Shown here one piece after another: positions 50,645-59,464 of a stretch of DNA of 64,000 nucleotides. Position 1 is the first letter of the stretch; each line of letters starts with the position of its first letter. A program made the translations under genes and the position numbers. Location: assembly GCA_039024635.1 (NCBI GenBank), contig JBCCQA010000006.1, forward strand, positions 1 through 64,000, in the 5' to 3' direction. A model generated the notes under the pieces. It saw only the letters and a program-made list of their open reading frames with translations. It ran no database searches and was not told where the DNA came from. Source of the DNA: Kuafuiihalomonas sp039024635 (GTDB taxonomy: Bacteria > Myxococcota > Kuafuiibacteriia > Kuafuiibacteriales > Kuafuiibacteriaceae).

Positions 50645-51588
50645 GGCGCAGATGCTCCCGTCGCCCGCTCCAAGACTGCCATCCGGGCGGCGATGCCGTT
50701 TCGAACCTGGTGGGCCACCACCGAGGTGGGCCCATCGGCCACGTCGGGCGCGATCTCGATGCCGCGGTTCATCGGGCCGGGATGCATGACGAAAGCGCCG
50801 GGCCGCATTCGGGCCGCTCGCTCGTTGGTGAGGCCGTAGGTGCGGGTGTAGTCCGACAGGCTGGGGAAGGGAGGAGGTCCGTGCAGCCGCTCGAACTGCA
50901 CCCGCAGCATCATCACCGCATCCGCCTCCGGAATGAGGGCGTCCACGTCCCGCACGATGGTACCTCCCAGCGTCTCCAGCTCGTCGGGAACCAGTGAGCG
51001 AGGACCGCCCAGCAGGACACGGGCTCCCAGCTTTCGGAGAAGGAAGAGGTTCGAGCGGGCGACGCGAGAGTGGATGATGTCCCCGATGATGGCGACCGTC
51101 CGGCCCTCCAGGTCCTGAAGCCGGTCGACGAGGGTCAGGGCGTCGAGGAGGGCTTGCGTCGGGTGTTCGTGGGCACCGTCGCCCGCGTTGATGACCGCCG
51201 CTCGACCGACGCTCTCGGCCCCCGCGGCGAGCAGCTGGGTCGAACCGGCGCTGGGATGGCGGCAGACGATGGCCACCGGATCCATGGCGCCCAAGGTCCG
51301 CCCCGTGTCCCAAAGCGACTCTCCTTTCTTCACAGAGCTCGACTCGGACGCAATGCTCACGATGGAGGCGCCCAACTGCTGGGCCGCAATTTCGAAGGAG
51401 GCTCGAGTCCGCGTACTCGCCTCGTAGAAAAGGGTCACGACCGACTGTCCGTCGAGGCAGCGGTCCTGGGCTTCGAGACGTGGAAGAAGGGTTAGTCGCT
51501 CTCGAAAGGAACGGGCCCGATCCAGGAGTCCAAGGATGTCCTCTTTGCCGAGGGGCTCGATGCCCAGGAAGTGTTCTTGGCCCGCCAA
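50641..51588 (-). CDS. pyrB: Aspartate carbamoyltransferase catalytic subunit
   Basis: The protein has 315 residues from TTG 51588; the frame is open further but offers no better start. Signature blocks are FYEASTRTRASFEIAAQQ (carbamoyl-phosphate site), SVKKGESLWDTGRTL, HPSAGSTQLLAAGA, GDGAHEHPTQALLD, IIGDIIHSRVARSN and HPGPMNRGIEI. It makes carbamoyl aspartate in pyrimidine synthesis. The coupled inactive PyrC-like gene suggests a PyrB-PyrC' complex of the class A type. No pyrR or attenuator is visible in the 90 bp upstream. Confidence 0.93.
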   Translation of the reverse strand: MAGQEHFLGIEPLGKEDILGLLDRARSFRERLTLLPRLEAQDRCLDGQSVVTLFYEASTRTRASFEIAAQQLGASIVSIASESSSVKKGESLWDTGRTLGAMDPVAIVCRHPSAGSTQLLAAGAESVGRAAVINAGDGAHEHPTQALLDALTLVDRLQDLEGRTVAIIGDIIHSRVARSNLFLLRKLGARVLLGGPRSLVPDELETLGGTIVRDVDALIPEADAVMMLRVQFERLHGPPPFPSLSDYTRTYGLTNERAARMRPGAFVMHPGPMNRGIEIAPDVADGPTSVVAHQVRNGIAARMAVLERATGASAP

Positions 51589-51677
51589 CCCGGGGGTCGT
51601 CAGTCTCCCGAAGGACAGACGATCGCAAGAACCAATCTCAGCTGAAGAACGGGTTTACTGGGCCGAGTCGACAGCCC

Positions 51678-52184
51678 CTAAGGCTCACGGAGTCCGACGC
51701 AGCGGCACTGGAGGCCGTCGTAGCGCACCGTCTTTAGGCTTCCTCGGACCTCACCCTGGTGGACCACCGGGAGGTCCCGGTTGATGATCGGAAATCGGAT
51801 GCTGCGGGCGTAGCGGTATTCCATCACACAGGTCGCCCCCCGCTTCTGGGTCAGTTCGACGACGTTGGGTTCATTGGCTCGGTCTCCAAACTCGGCTTGG
51901 CGCTCCTCGAGCGTATAGGGAATCCGGGTGAATCGGAAATTCTCCTTGCTGAGAGGTAGTCGAGTTCTAGGCACCTGCCCGAGAAGAAACTTGAGCACTT
52001 CCTCGTCGTTCCACTCGCTGTAGGCCTCGTTGCAGGTGGCCTTCAAAATCCCCTGAAGCTGAAAAATCTGCCAGTAGGGCGGGACGAAGACCCATCCCAG
52101 GTAGCCGATCACCGCCAGCAGCACAGCACCGGTGACGGAAACCGAGTTGATGGCCTTGGGTTTCTTGGGATCGTAGACGCCCAT
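51678..52184 (-). CDS. Hypothetical single-pass membrane protein
   Basis: The protein has 168 residues: a short cytoplasmic N-terminus with Lys (YDPKKPKAI), one membrane helix (SVSVTGAVLLAVIGYLGWVF), then about 120 residues outside with Cys at four places (LKATCNEAY, GATCVMEY, LQCRCVG) and strands such as ARSIRFPIINRDLPVVHQG. It is like a periplasmic beta-domain anchored at its N-terminus. It lies between sucD and pyrB on the same strand. Unknown family. Confidence 0.55.
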   Translation of the reverse strand: MGVYDPKKPKAINSVSVTGAVLLAVIGYLGWVFVPPYWQIFQLQGILKATCNEAYSEWNDEEVLKFLLGQVPRTRLPLSKENFRFTRIPYTLEERQAEFGDRANEPNVVELTQKRGATCVMEYRYARSIRFPIINRDLPVVHQGEVRGSLKTVRYDGLQCRCVGLREP

Positions 52185-52200
52185 TCGTGTTGATCGAGGC

Positions 52201-53076
52201 TCAGCCCTCGAGCGCAGCCTTCAACGTGCTCCCCAGCTCGGCCGGCGTGGGACAGATACGGACGCCCGCCGATCGAAGGGCCTCGAATTTCTCGGCCGCA
52301 GTACCCTTGCCCCCGGAGATGATGGCGCCTGCGTGGCCCATTCGCTTTCCCGGCGGGGCGGTCGAGCCCGCAATGAATCCCGCTACCGGCTTCCTGAACT
52401 CCCGTTTGATGAACTCGGCCGCTTCCTCCTCGGCGCTGCCTCCGATCTCTCCGATCAAGATGACCCCATCGGTATCGGGATCGGCGGCGAAGGCCTCGAG
52501 CGTGTCGATGAAGTTGGTTCCGTTGACGGGGTCACCGCCGATCCCCACGCAAGTGGACTGGCCGATGCCGAGGGCGCTCAGCTGCCCCACCGCTTCGTAG
52601 GTCAGCGTCCCCGACCGAGAGACCACGCCGATGCGGCCCGCCCGGTGAATGTGGCCCGGCATGATCCCAATCTTGCACTGCTCGGGCGTGATGACCCCGG
52701 GACAGTTGGGTCCGACCATTCGGCTGCGCGATCCATCCAGCACCCGACGGACCTTCACCATGTCCATCACCGGGACGCCCTCGGTGATGACGACGATGAG
52801 CTCGATCTCCGCGTCCAGGGCCTCCAAAATGGCGTCGGCACAGAACTTGGCCGGCACGTAGACGACGCTCGCATTGGCCCCGGTCTTCTCGCGGGCTTCG
52901 GACACGGTGTCGAAGACCGGGACTCGGTCCTCGAAGCGCTGCCCGCCCTTCCCGGGGGTCACGCCGGCCACCACTTGGGTGCCGTAGTCCATCATTTGCT
53001 TGCCGTGAAAGGCGCCGGCGCTGCCGGTGATGCCCTGCACGATGACCTTGGTGTTTCGGTCGACGAAAATCGCCAT
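52201..53076 (-). CDS. sucD: Succinyl-CoA synthetase alpha subunit
   Basis: The protein has 291 residues. It holds the CoA-binding start (IVQGITGSAGAFHGKQMMD), the TCA-cycle ligase block (GVITPEQCKIGIMPGHIH), GQSTCVGIGGDPVNG and the phospho-His loop (RMGHAGAIISGGKGTA). It converts succinyl-CoA to succinate with NTP formation together with SucC. The start is two bases from the sucC stop, as usual. Confidence 0.96.
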   Translation of the reverse strand: MAIFVDRNTKVIVQGITGSAGAFHGKQMMDYGTQVVAGVTPGKGGQRFEDRVPVFDTVSEAREKTGANASVVYVPAKFCADAILEALDAEIELIVVITEGVPVMDMVKVRRVLDGSRSRMVGPNCPGVITPEQCKIGIMPGHIHRAGRIGVVSRSGTLTYEAVGQLSALGIGQSTCVGIGGDPVNGTNFIDTLEAFAADPDTDGVILIGEIGGSAEEEAAEFIKREFRKPVAGFIAGSTAPPGKRMGHAGAIISGGKGTAAEKFEALRSAGVRICPTPAELGSTLKAALEG

Positions 53077-53078
53077 GC

Positions 53079-54245
53079 TCAGTTCCCTTCCGCCAGGGCC
53101 ACGACCTTCTTGGCCGCGTCCAGCATGTCATCGGCCGAAGTCAGCTCCAGTCCGGACTCAGAGAGCATCTTCTTTCCGAGTTCGACGTTCGTTCCTTCGA
53201 GCCTGACGACAACGGGAATGGACAGCTTCAGTCGGCGAGCTGCCTCGATGACACCCTCCGCGATCACGTCGCACTTCATGATGCCGCCGAAGATGTTCAC
53301 CAAGACGGCCTTCACGTTGGGATCCTGGAGAATGATGGAAAAGGCGGCCGCCACCTTGTCGGCGTCGGCCCCGCCGCCGACGTCCAAGAAGTTTGCGGGG
53401 TTCCCGCCGCAGTGCTTGATGATGTCCATCGTCGCCATGGCAAGGCCCGCGCCGTTGACCAGGCAGCCTACGTTACCGTCCAGCGCGATGTAGGAGAGGT
53501 CGTACTTCTTGGCCTCTATCTCCTTGGCGTCTTCTTCGTCCAGGTCGCGAAGCTCGAAGATGTCAGGATGTCGGAACAGGGCGTTTTCGTCGAAGTTGAT
53601 CTTGGCGTCGAGGGCCAGGAGCTCGCCGCTCTTCGTCACGATGAGGGGGTTGATCTCGATGATGGAGGCGTCGGTCTTCTCGTAGGCCGCCCAAAGACCC
53701 ATGCACAGCTTGGTGGCCTTGCCGACCAGGGATGGGTCCAGGCCCATCCCGAAGACCAAGTTGCGGACCTGGTAGGGCATGAGCCCGGTCGTGGGGTCGA
53801 TGGCGACCTTCACGATCTTATCGGGGTGGGTGCGGGCGACCTCTTCGATTTCGACGCCCCCTTCCCTGGACCCCATGAGCACCACTCGCTTCTTGGCCCG
53901 ATCCAGGACGAGACCCATGTACAGCTCTTGGTCGATCTCGACGCCCTGCTCGACCAAGAGCCGCCGTACCATCTGTCCGTCGGGGCCGGTTTGGTAGGTA
54001 CGGAGCACATGGCCGAGGATGGCGAGGGCCTCCTCGCGGACTTCGTCGTGGCTCTTGCAAACCTTGACGCCGCCCGCCTTTCCGCGGCCTCCGGCGTGAA
54101 TCTGCGCCTTCACGACGACGGGCAAACCGCCGAGCTCTTTTGCCGCCGCGACGGCGCTGTCGGCCGAGGTCACCATCAGGCCCTGAGGCGTGGGCACACC
54201 GAATCGGCGCAGCACCTCTTTGGCTTGGTATTCATGAATCTTCAT
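53079..54245 (-). CDS. sucC: Succinyl-CoA synthetase beta subunit
   Basis: The protein has 388 residues. The ATP-grasp start is MKIHEYQAKEVLRRFGVPTP, followed by GLPVVVKAQIHAGGRGKAGG, the metal/nucleotide block SIIEINPLIVTKSGELLALD and the CoA-ligase half (NGAGLAMATMDIIKHCGG, NPANFLDVGGGADADKVAA, VNIFGGIMKCDVIAEG). Normal length. First gene of the sucCD pair, with a short gap to the SpmAB-like gene upstream on the same strand. Confidence 0.96.
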   Translation of the reverse strand: MKIHEYQAKEVLRRFGVPTPQGLMVTSADSAVAAAKELGGLPVVVKAQIHAGGRGKAGGVKVCKSHDEVREEALAILGHVLRTYQTGPDGQMVRRLLVEQGVEIDQELYMGLVLDRAKKRVVLMGSREGGVEIEEVARTHPDKIVKVAIDPTTGLMPYQVRNLVFGMGLDPSLVGKATKLCMGLWAAYEKTDASIIEINPLIVTKSGELLALDAKINFDENALFRHPDIFELRDLDEEDAKEIEAKKYDLSYIALDGNVGCLVNGAGLAMATMDIIKHCGGNPANFLDVGGGADADKVAAAFSIILQDPNVKAVLVNIFGGIMKCDVIAEGVIEAARRLKLSIPVVVRLEGTNVELGKKMLSESGLELTSADDMLDAAKKVVALAEGN

Positions 54246-54293
54246 GCGACTTTTTCCGGCTACGATGGGGAGGAGTCCGTGGCAATGGCCATC

Positions 54294-55502
54294 TCAGAAG
54301 AGCAAAGCCCGGGTCAGGCCATGGGCCGCCATCACTCCGGCCAAGTCGGCCGTGAGGCACGCCAAGAGGAGGCGGCTTGGGGGGCGAAGCTCGGTTACGC
54401 CGTAGTAGAGGGCGAGGACATAGAAGGTGGTCTCGGTGCTTCCATTCATGACCGTCACCAAGGTCCCCACATAGGAATCCGGTCCGTGGGCTCGCACGAT
54501 GTCGGCCGCCACCCCCATCGCACCGCTCCCTGAGAGGGGTCGGACCAAAGCCATCGGTAGGGCCTCGGCGGGGAAGCCGCCCAGCTCGACCCAAGGCCGA
54601 AGCGCTTCGGTGAGTATCTCCAGGGCGCCGCTGCTCCGGAACCAGGCGAGCGCGACCAGTACGGCGACGAGGTAGGGGAGCACCATCACCGCCACCTCCA
54701 AGCCCTCTCGCGCCCCCCGGACGAACACTTCATACAGCTTTACCCTGCGCCACCATCCCACGCTGAGAATGAGCAGAACCAAGCTTGGAAGGACCCAGTG
54801 GTCGTTGAGCGCGCGCAAGTCCGGCGGCCTGCGAAGGACGCCCCAGAACAAGACGGCCAGGAACAGCCCGAGCCCGAGGACGGCAGGGCGGGATCGGGGC
54901 TCGGAGACTCGGCTTTCCGCTGGCGCAGGAACCGGGACCGTCTCGACCGGGCCAGGCCCTCGACCCAAGACGAGCAAACCGACCACCGTCGAGGAGAGCG
55001 TGGCCAAGATGGTGGGTAGGATGATGGCTCCAGGAGCCACTGCGCCTTCAGCCGCTCGAAGGCCAACCATCTCGGTCGGGATGACGGCCAGGCCCGAGCA
55101 GATGATGACGACGAAGCGCTGCATCTCGAAGGCACGGGTGCTTCCCGAGCCCCCGTCGAGGGCCCGCATCGTCTTCAGGCCGAAAGGGGTCGCTGCATTG
55201 CCCATGGCGAATACGTTGGCCGAGATGCTCAGCACCATGGGCCCCAAGGCCTCGCTACCCGCTCCAGGAAACAAGCGTCTCAACATCGGCTGAAGGGCCC
55301 GTCCCAACCCCTGAACCGCGCCTGCCTCTCTGAGAACCGCCACCAGTCCGAGCCAGAGCGCGAGCTGGCCCACCAAACCGAGGCTCACCTCCACCGCCTG
55401 ACGGGCACCATCGCTGAGGGCGCCCGACAAGTCGGGGACCCTCCCGGTCCAGACGGCGGTCAGCAAGCCTATCGCAAACAAGGCGCCGAATACCGGGTTC
55501 AT
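54294..55502 (-). CDS. SpmA-SpmB fusion (nucleoside-recognition gate domain membrane protein)
   Basis: ATG 55502 begins MNPVFGALFAIGLLTAVW; the earlier frame is Arg-rich. The 402 residues hold two gate-domain halves. Residues 1-190 resemble spore maturation protein A (SISANVFAMGNAATPFGLK, MQRFVVIICSGLAVIPTEM); residues 230-402 resemble SpmB (FVRGAREGLEVAVMVLPYL, VRPLSGSGAMGVAADIV, VMNGSTETTFYVLALYYG). About nine membrane helices. In Bacillus the two are separate genes affecting spore core dehydration; in Gram-negatives the fused form is common and its substrate is unclear. Confidence 0.85.
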   Translation of the reverse strand: MNPVFGALFAIGLLTAVWTGRVPDLSGALSDGARQAVEVSLGLVGQLALWLGLVAVLREAGAVQGLGRALQPMLRRLFPGAGSEALGPMVLSISANVFAMGNAATPFGLKTMRALDGGSGSTRAFEMQRFVVIICSGLAVIPTEMVGLRAAEGAVAPGAIILPTILATLSSTVVGLLVLGRGPGPVETVPVPAPAESRVSEPRSRPAVLGLGLFLAVLFWGVLRRPPDLRALNDHWVLPSLVLLILSVGWWRRVKLYEVFVRGAREGLEVAVMVLPYLVAVLVALAWFRSSGALEILTEALRPWVELGGFPAEALPMALVRPLSGSGAMGVAADIVRAHGPDSYVGTLVTVMNGSTETTFYVLALYYGVTELRPPSRLLLACLTADLAGVMAAHGLTRALLF

Positions 55503-55582
55503 CCGAGTCGTCTTTCGATGGAGCGGAGGGCCAGCGAACCCGTGACAGCCATGCGCTCCATCGGGTATGCGTTGCAGGCCCC

Positions 55583-57469
55583 ATGGTGCACGCCGACGAA
55601 GCCCTGGTCCCGCGGGGCCACCTGTTCGTGTGCTCGGGGCCCGACACCGGCGCCACACTGGGGCTCGCGGGCGAGGAAACCACCTTGGGCCGTTCCTCGG
55701 ACTGCGACATCCAGGTCGACGACGGCCGGGCGTCCTCGGCCCACGCTCGCATTCTTCGAGGCAACGGACACCATGTTCTGTTGGACCTCGGCTCTACGAA
55801 CGGCACCTTCGTCAATAGCCGCCGGATCGAAGAAGTAATCCTTCAGCCCGGCGACGTCATCCAGCTGGGCGAGACCCTGCTCGAGTATCGAAGCGAAGAA
55901 GAGGGGTCCGCCGAGGTCTCCAGTAGCGCCCTCGCTTTTCCCAACCGCTACCAAAGCCCGGGCATCGGCGAAGTGCCGACCGGTCCGGGCGACGGTCGTT
56001 TCGCCGGGCACAACCTGGGCCAGCTCCCCGGTGGCCCCGCCCCTGCCTACGCCCCCGGACCCGTCACTCCAGATGCCGAAGACCTTCCCATAGATTTCGT
56101 GGCCCTGTTCGAACGACTGCAGCGGATGGGAAAGCTCTTCGCTCTGAAGTGGTACTTTTTCGTAGGTCTCTCCGCACTTTGCGCCGTGCTCGGCATGGTC
56201 TGGCATCACTTCGACCCCGGCCCCCGCAAAGCCATCTTCACGATCAGCCTCGTTCCCACGGCCAACGATACGCTCAGCGGTACCTTCAACCGGGGCAACA
56301 ACCTCGTCTTCTTTCGCGAAGCCGAGAAGAACTTCAAGTCCGAGCGTCTAATCCGCAGGACCCTCGGCGACATGGGCACCGAGAATCCTGACAAAGGCTT
56401 CGTTCAGGTAGTGCAAGATATCCTGCTCGAGTTCTCTCGAGAGGGTGACATGCGATCGAACGTTTTTTCGGGCTCTTTCGCGGCAGACGACGGCGAGTAC
56501 GCCGTTCGTTGGCTGGAAAAGCACCTCCAAAACTACCTGGACACAGAGTTGGAAAAGGCACTCCGAATGGTGAAGACTTCGGAGCGATACTTCGCATCCG
56601 AGCTCGAGAGGTCCGAAGTCCAAGCGAGCGAGATCGAAGCCAAGCTGGTTGCTTTTAGGAGGGACAACGCCGACGCCGTCTCGAATCGACAGACCTCCCT
56701 CTACGACGATCTCTATTCCAAAAAGGAGAGGCTCCAAGAGGTCCGTCGTCTCATCGCGCAGGAGGAGCGAGCCCTCGAAGTAGAGCAGGCCAAGCTGGGC
56801 AGCACGCCCAAGTTCGACAAGAGCGAGACCCTCACGGTGAACCCCTATCTGCCTCAACTGGCCGAGATAGAGAGCGCCCTGGCCTCTGCCAAGGCGGCGG
56901 GCAAGGGTCCACGGCACCCCGAAGTCGTTGAACTCAACAATCGCCTGGCGCAGGTCAAACGACTGTCCGATCAGTCTGGCGCCGGAGGCTCCACGGGCGA
57001 GACCCGCATGACGCTGAACCCCATGTACGTGCGGACCCGAGACGAGATTGGTCGACTACAAACCCTCGTCGCTCGCTACAAACAGGAGGCAGCCAGCCTG
57101 GAAGCGGACATCGCCGCTTCCTCCGACGAAGTGGACGTTCTGCCTCAGCAGGAGGCCAACTACAAAGAGCTGCTGGCCAGCCACAAGAGGGTGAAGGACG
57201 AAGTCGACCGGCTCTCCTTCAAGCTGAAGGAGGCGCGCCAACAGGTCGAGCTCGAGCGCAGTTCGGCCGAAGCTCGGTACGACATGATCACCGAGCCCAC
57301 CCTGGAGTACGTCGACGAGAAGAAGCGCACCCAACAGGCCGGTATCAAGGGCATGATCGTCGGATTCGCCACTGCCTTCGTGCTGGTTTCCTATCTCCTC
57401 GTTCGAGGCGGCCTCATCACCATGAAGATGCTGACCACGATTCCGCGGAAGCAACCCCGGATGGCGTGA
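55583..57469 (+). CDS. FHA domain fused to a Wzz/GumC-like chain-length regulator
   Basis: The protein has 628 residues. Residues 12-105 are a complete FHA domain (GRSSDCDI, SSAHARILR, LGSTNGTFVNSRRI, LQPGDVIQLGETLLEY), binding phosphothreonine. A Pro/Gly linker leads to a membrane helix at about 188-208 (WYFFVGLSALCAVLGMVW), a Wzz-like periplasmic start, a long coiled coil (about 300-560, for example AQEERALEVEQAKLGS) and a final helix (GMIVGFATAFVLVSYLLV). Wzz/GumC proteins set polysaccharide chain length. Here an N-terminal FHA replaces the usual tyrosine-kinase partner. It diverges from the SpmAB-like gene. Confidence 0.75.
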   Translation: MVHADEALVPRGHLFVCSGPDTGATLGLAGEETTLGRSSDCDIQVDDGRASSAHARILRGNGHHVLLDLGSTNGTFVNSRRIEEVILQPGDVIQLGETLLEYRSEEEGSAEVSSSALAFPNRYQSPGIGEVPTGPGDGRFAGHNLGQLPGGPAPAYAPGPVTPDAEDLPIDFVALFERLQRMGKLFALKWYFFVGLSALCAVLGMVWHHFDPGPRKAIFTISLVPTANDTLSGTFNRGNNLVFFREAEKNFKSERLIRRTLGDMGTENPDKGFVQVVQDILLEFSREGDMRSNVFSGSFAADDGEYAVRWLEKHLQNYLDTELEKALRMVKTSERYFASELERSEVQASEIEAKLVAFRRDNADAVSNRQTSLYDDLYSKKERLQEVRRLIAQEERALEVEQAKLGSTPKFDKSETLTVNPYLPQLAEIESALASAKAAGKGPRHPEVVELNNRLAQVKRLSDQSGAGGSTGETRMTLNPMYVRTRDEIGRLQTLVARYKQEAASLEADIAASSDEVDVLPQQEANYKELLASHKRVKDEVDRLSFKLKEARQQVELERSSAEARYDMITEPTLEYVDEKKRTQQAGIKGMIVGFATAFVLVSYLLVRGGLITMKMLTTIPRKQPRMA

Positions 57470-58101
57470 GCGCGGTCCTGCCCTCGGACGTCCTCTGGGC
57501 GACCGGAGACCCCCGACGGTTTGATGGTCCCTGGCTGCCGGCCGAAGCGGCAGTGGTCGCGAGGTCCGTCGAAAAGCGACGTCGGGAGTTCGGATGTGGA
57601 AGGCATCTCGCCCGTTCTCTCCTCTCGCGCCTGGGCTTCGAAGTCGCAGCGCTGCCGCCTTCCAGCGACCGACGGGTTCCCTGGCCCTTGGAAGTGGTCG
57701 GCTCGGTGAGCCATTGCGAGGACCTTTGCCTGGTCGCGGTCGCAAGGCGCCAAGACTGGACCTCGGTGGGCGTCGACATCGAGCCCGACACTCCCCTCGC
57801 CGCCGATACCCTTCCCATCGTGACGACTGCGAGTGAGCAGGCACGCTTCCAGCCCTCTCTTCCGGCCCAGGTCTGGGGCAAGGCAGCTTTCGTCGCCAAG
57901 GAGGCCTACTACAAGGCTCAGTTTGAGCTGACGCGGCGGTTCTTGGAGTTCGAGGATGTCGAGGTCCACTTCGAGCGCCCTCCCGCCAGAGCTCAGATCG
58001 TATCCTTCCAGTGCAGCTCGTCCCGGGCGCCGAGCCTCACGGGGCGCCTGCTTCGGAGCGATGGCCATGTGTGGGCCTTCAGCGGTCTCCCTCAAAGCTG
58101 A
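57466..58101 (+). CDS. 4'-phosphopantetheinyl transferase (EntD/Sfp-like)
   Basis: The protein has 211 residues from GTG 57466, overlapping the FHA-Wzz stop as GTGA. Blocks of the Sfp/EntD superfamily are SCGRHLARSLLSRLG-like spacing (FGCGRHLARSLLSRLG), VVGSVSHCEDLCLVAV, SVGVDIEPDTP and WGKAAFVAKEAYYKAQFEL. Residues Asp and Glu of the Mg site (VDIEP) and the Lys in AKEAYYK are present. It activates carrier proteins of fatty-acid, polyketide or peptide synthases. The 3' end overlaps the convergent SDR gene by 23 bp. Confidence 0.88.
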   Translation: MSAVLPSDVLWATGDPRRFDGPWLPAEAAVVARSVEKRRREFGCGRHLARSLLSRLGFEVAALPPSSDRRVPWPLEVVGSVSHCEDLCLVAVARRQDWTSVGVDIEPDTPLAADTLPIVTTASEQARFQPSLPAQVWGKAAFVAKEAYYKAQFELTRRFLEFEDVEVHFERPPARAQIVSFQCSSSRAPSLTGRLLRSDGHVWAFSGLPQS

Positions 58102-58927
58102 GCCAACAGGAGGCCAGACCTTCGCGGTAGCTCGGATAGCGTAGCGTCGGCAGCAGACGAGCGCGATGCAGGGAGCGACATCGCCGACCGGAGAGACGAA
58201 GCTCCCGGGCCATTTCAGACATCTTGGCCTTCGCTTCCTCCCGATCGAGAACCGGAGGAAGGGTCCAACCGGCCATCGAGGCCGCATGACGGGCGAGCTC
58301 CAGGGTTGGGGCAGGTGCTTCGTCGCAGGCGATGACCCCGTCGAGCCCCTTCGGACCCAGCTGAGCCTCCAGGATCGAGGCAAGGTCCTCGACGTGGATC
58401 CGGCTCGTGAGTGGTCCGTTCTCGAAGAGGATGAGGCCTCGCTTCAGGCTTTCGAACATGGACCTTCCGGGACCATAGATGCCAGCGACGAAGACCCTTC
58501 GAACTTCGAAGCCGGCCTCCGCCAGACCGGCCGCGTAGGCAACGCGACGTTCGCCCCGAGTTTGGAGGGGTCCGGGTTCAGTGTTCTCGTCGACCCACTG
58601 CCCGGAAGGCTGGCGGCCAAAGACGCCGGTCGTCGACGCATACACCAGAGGCTTCGGGCCCAGGGCGCGAGCGAGACGCTCTATCTCGGTCTCGATGAGC
58701 GCGAGATCCGGGGGCGGCGCCAGGTGGACGAGCACGTCGCAGTGCGCAAAGTCGGCCAGACCTTGGCCGGTCGAGAGGTCGACGGAACGCGTTTCGGCGC
58801 CCCGGGCCTCGAGAGCTCCCATCGACTGGAGGGAACGTCGGCCTGCCACGACTTGATGCCCCCGATCCAGGAGCTTGCGAGCCAGGAAGCCGCCTGAGTA
58901 TCCAGCACCGAGCAGGCCGACCCGCAT
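58079..58927 (-). CDS. NAD(P)-dependent SDR-like epimerase/reductase
   Basis: The protein has 282 residues from ATG 58927 (GTG 58930 is an alternative). The Rossmann motif is VGLLGAGYSGGFLARKLLDRG, then ALEARGAETRSVDLSTGQG and VLVHLAPPPD. The SDR active-site region reads LVYASTTGVFGRQPSG, so Tyr and Ser are near the expected place but the YxxxK is not clear. Next comes RRVFVAGIYGPGRSM. The form resembles YeeZ-type extended SDRs. It overlaps the phosphopantetheinyl transferase 3' end and diverges from the type III operon. Substrate unknown. Confidence 0.72.
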   Translation of the reverse strand: MRVGLLGAGYSGGFLARKLLDRGHQVVAGRRSLQSMGALEARGAETRSVDLSTGQGLADFAHCDVLVHLAPPPDLALIETEIERLARALGPKPLVYASTTGVFGRQPSGQWVDENTEPGPLQTRGERRVAYAAGLAEAGFEVRRVFVAGIYGPGRSMFESLKRGLILFENGPLTSRIHVEDLASILEAQLGPKGLDGVIACDEAPAPTLELARHAASMAGWTLPPVLDREEAKAKMSEMARELRLSGRRCRSLHRARLLPTLRYPSYREGLASCWLSFEGDR

Positions 58928-59014
58928 CACAACACGTTTCGTTGAATGCTGAGCTCAGGCAAGCAGGGAGCGACAGGCTGGCCCAGCGTCAGAAGCCGAG
59001 TAGGGTCGACGCCC

Positions 59015-59464
59015 GTGGCACGCCCCGTGATCTACCGAGAGGCGCTCCGTGCTCGAGACGAGGCCAAAAGCATCATCCGAAGGGCGGAGGCCGAAGCAGC
59101 CAAGATCCGCGCCGAGGCGGACTCAGTCCGCCAGAAGATGGCGACGCAGGCCGAAGAAGACCGAGCGGCGCTGGAAACAAAGCTCGTCGAGGTGGTGGTG
59201 GAGGCGGTTCGCGTTCTCTTGGCCGCCGAGCTGCGCTCCCAACCCGAGCTCATCGTCCAGTTGGTGCGCAGGGGGCTTGGGCTGGCCGCCGACCCCGAGG
59301 CCAAGGTGAAACTCCATCCCGAAGACCTCAGCCAGTATCCGGGGGGGGAAGCCGACCCCGAGCTGACTCGCGGGAGCTGTATCATCGAGAGCGGCGGCGC
59401 CGAGATCCTGTGTTCGCCTCGGACTCTGAGCGAAGGGCTCAGGTCCGTGTGGGTCGGTCCGTGA
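59015..59464 (+). CDS. sctL: Type III secretion stator protein SctL (FliH-like)
   Basis: I chose GTG 59015 because the resulting start (ARPVIYREALRARDEAKS) matches SctL/FliH N-termini. ATG 58946 would add 23 poor residues. The 149 residues have a coiled coil (IIRRAEAEAAKIRAEADS) followed by the globular end (VVVEAVRVLLAAEL, GSCIIESGGAEILCS) typical of SctL. The protein regulates the ATPase SctN and links it to the sorting platform. The stop overlaps the sctN start as GTGA. It begins the export operon. Confidence 0.75.
   Translation: MARPVIYREALRARDEAKSIIRRAEAEAAKIRAEADSVRQKMATQAEEDRAALETKLVEVVVEAVRVLLAAELRSQPELIVQLVRRGLGLAADPEAKVKLHPEDLSQYPGGEADPELTRGSCIIESGGAEILCSPRTLSEGLRSVWVGP

Noticed and set aside
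49367..51628. A 753-codon frame suggesting a PyrB-PyrC-like fusion
   Set aside because: The part above 50644 is antisense-free but in a different frame from pyrB and reads as Arg/Pro/Ser shadow; the dihydroorotase-like protein starts at ATG 50644.
58942..59460. Long frame leading into sctN
   Set aside because: It is the +1 shadow of sctL; sctN starts at GTG 59461 overlapping the sctL stop.
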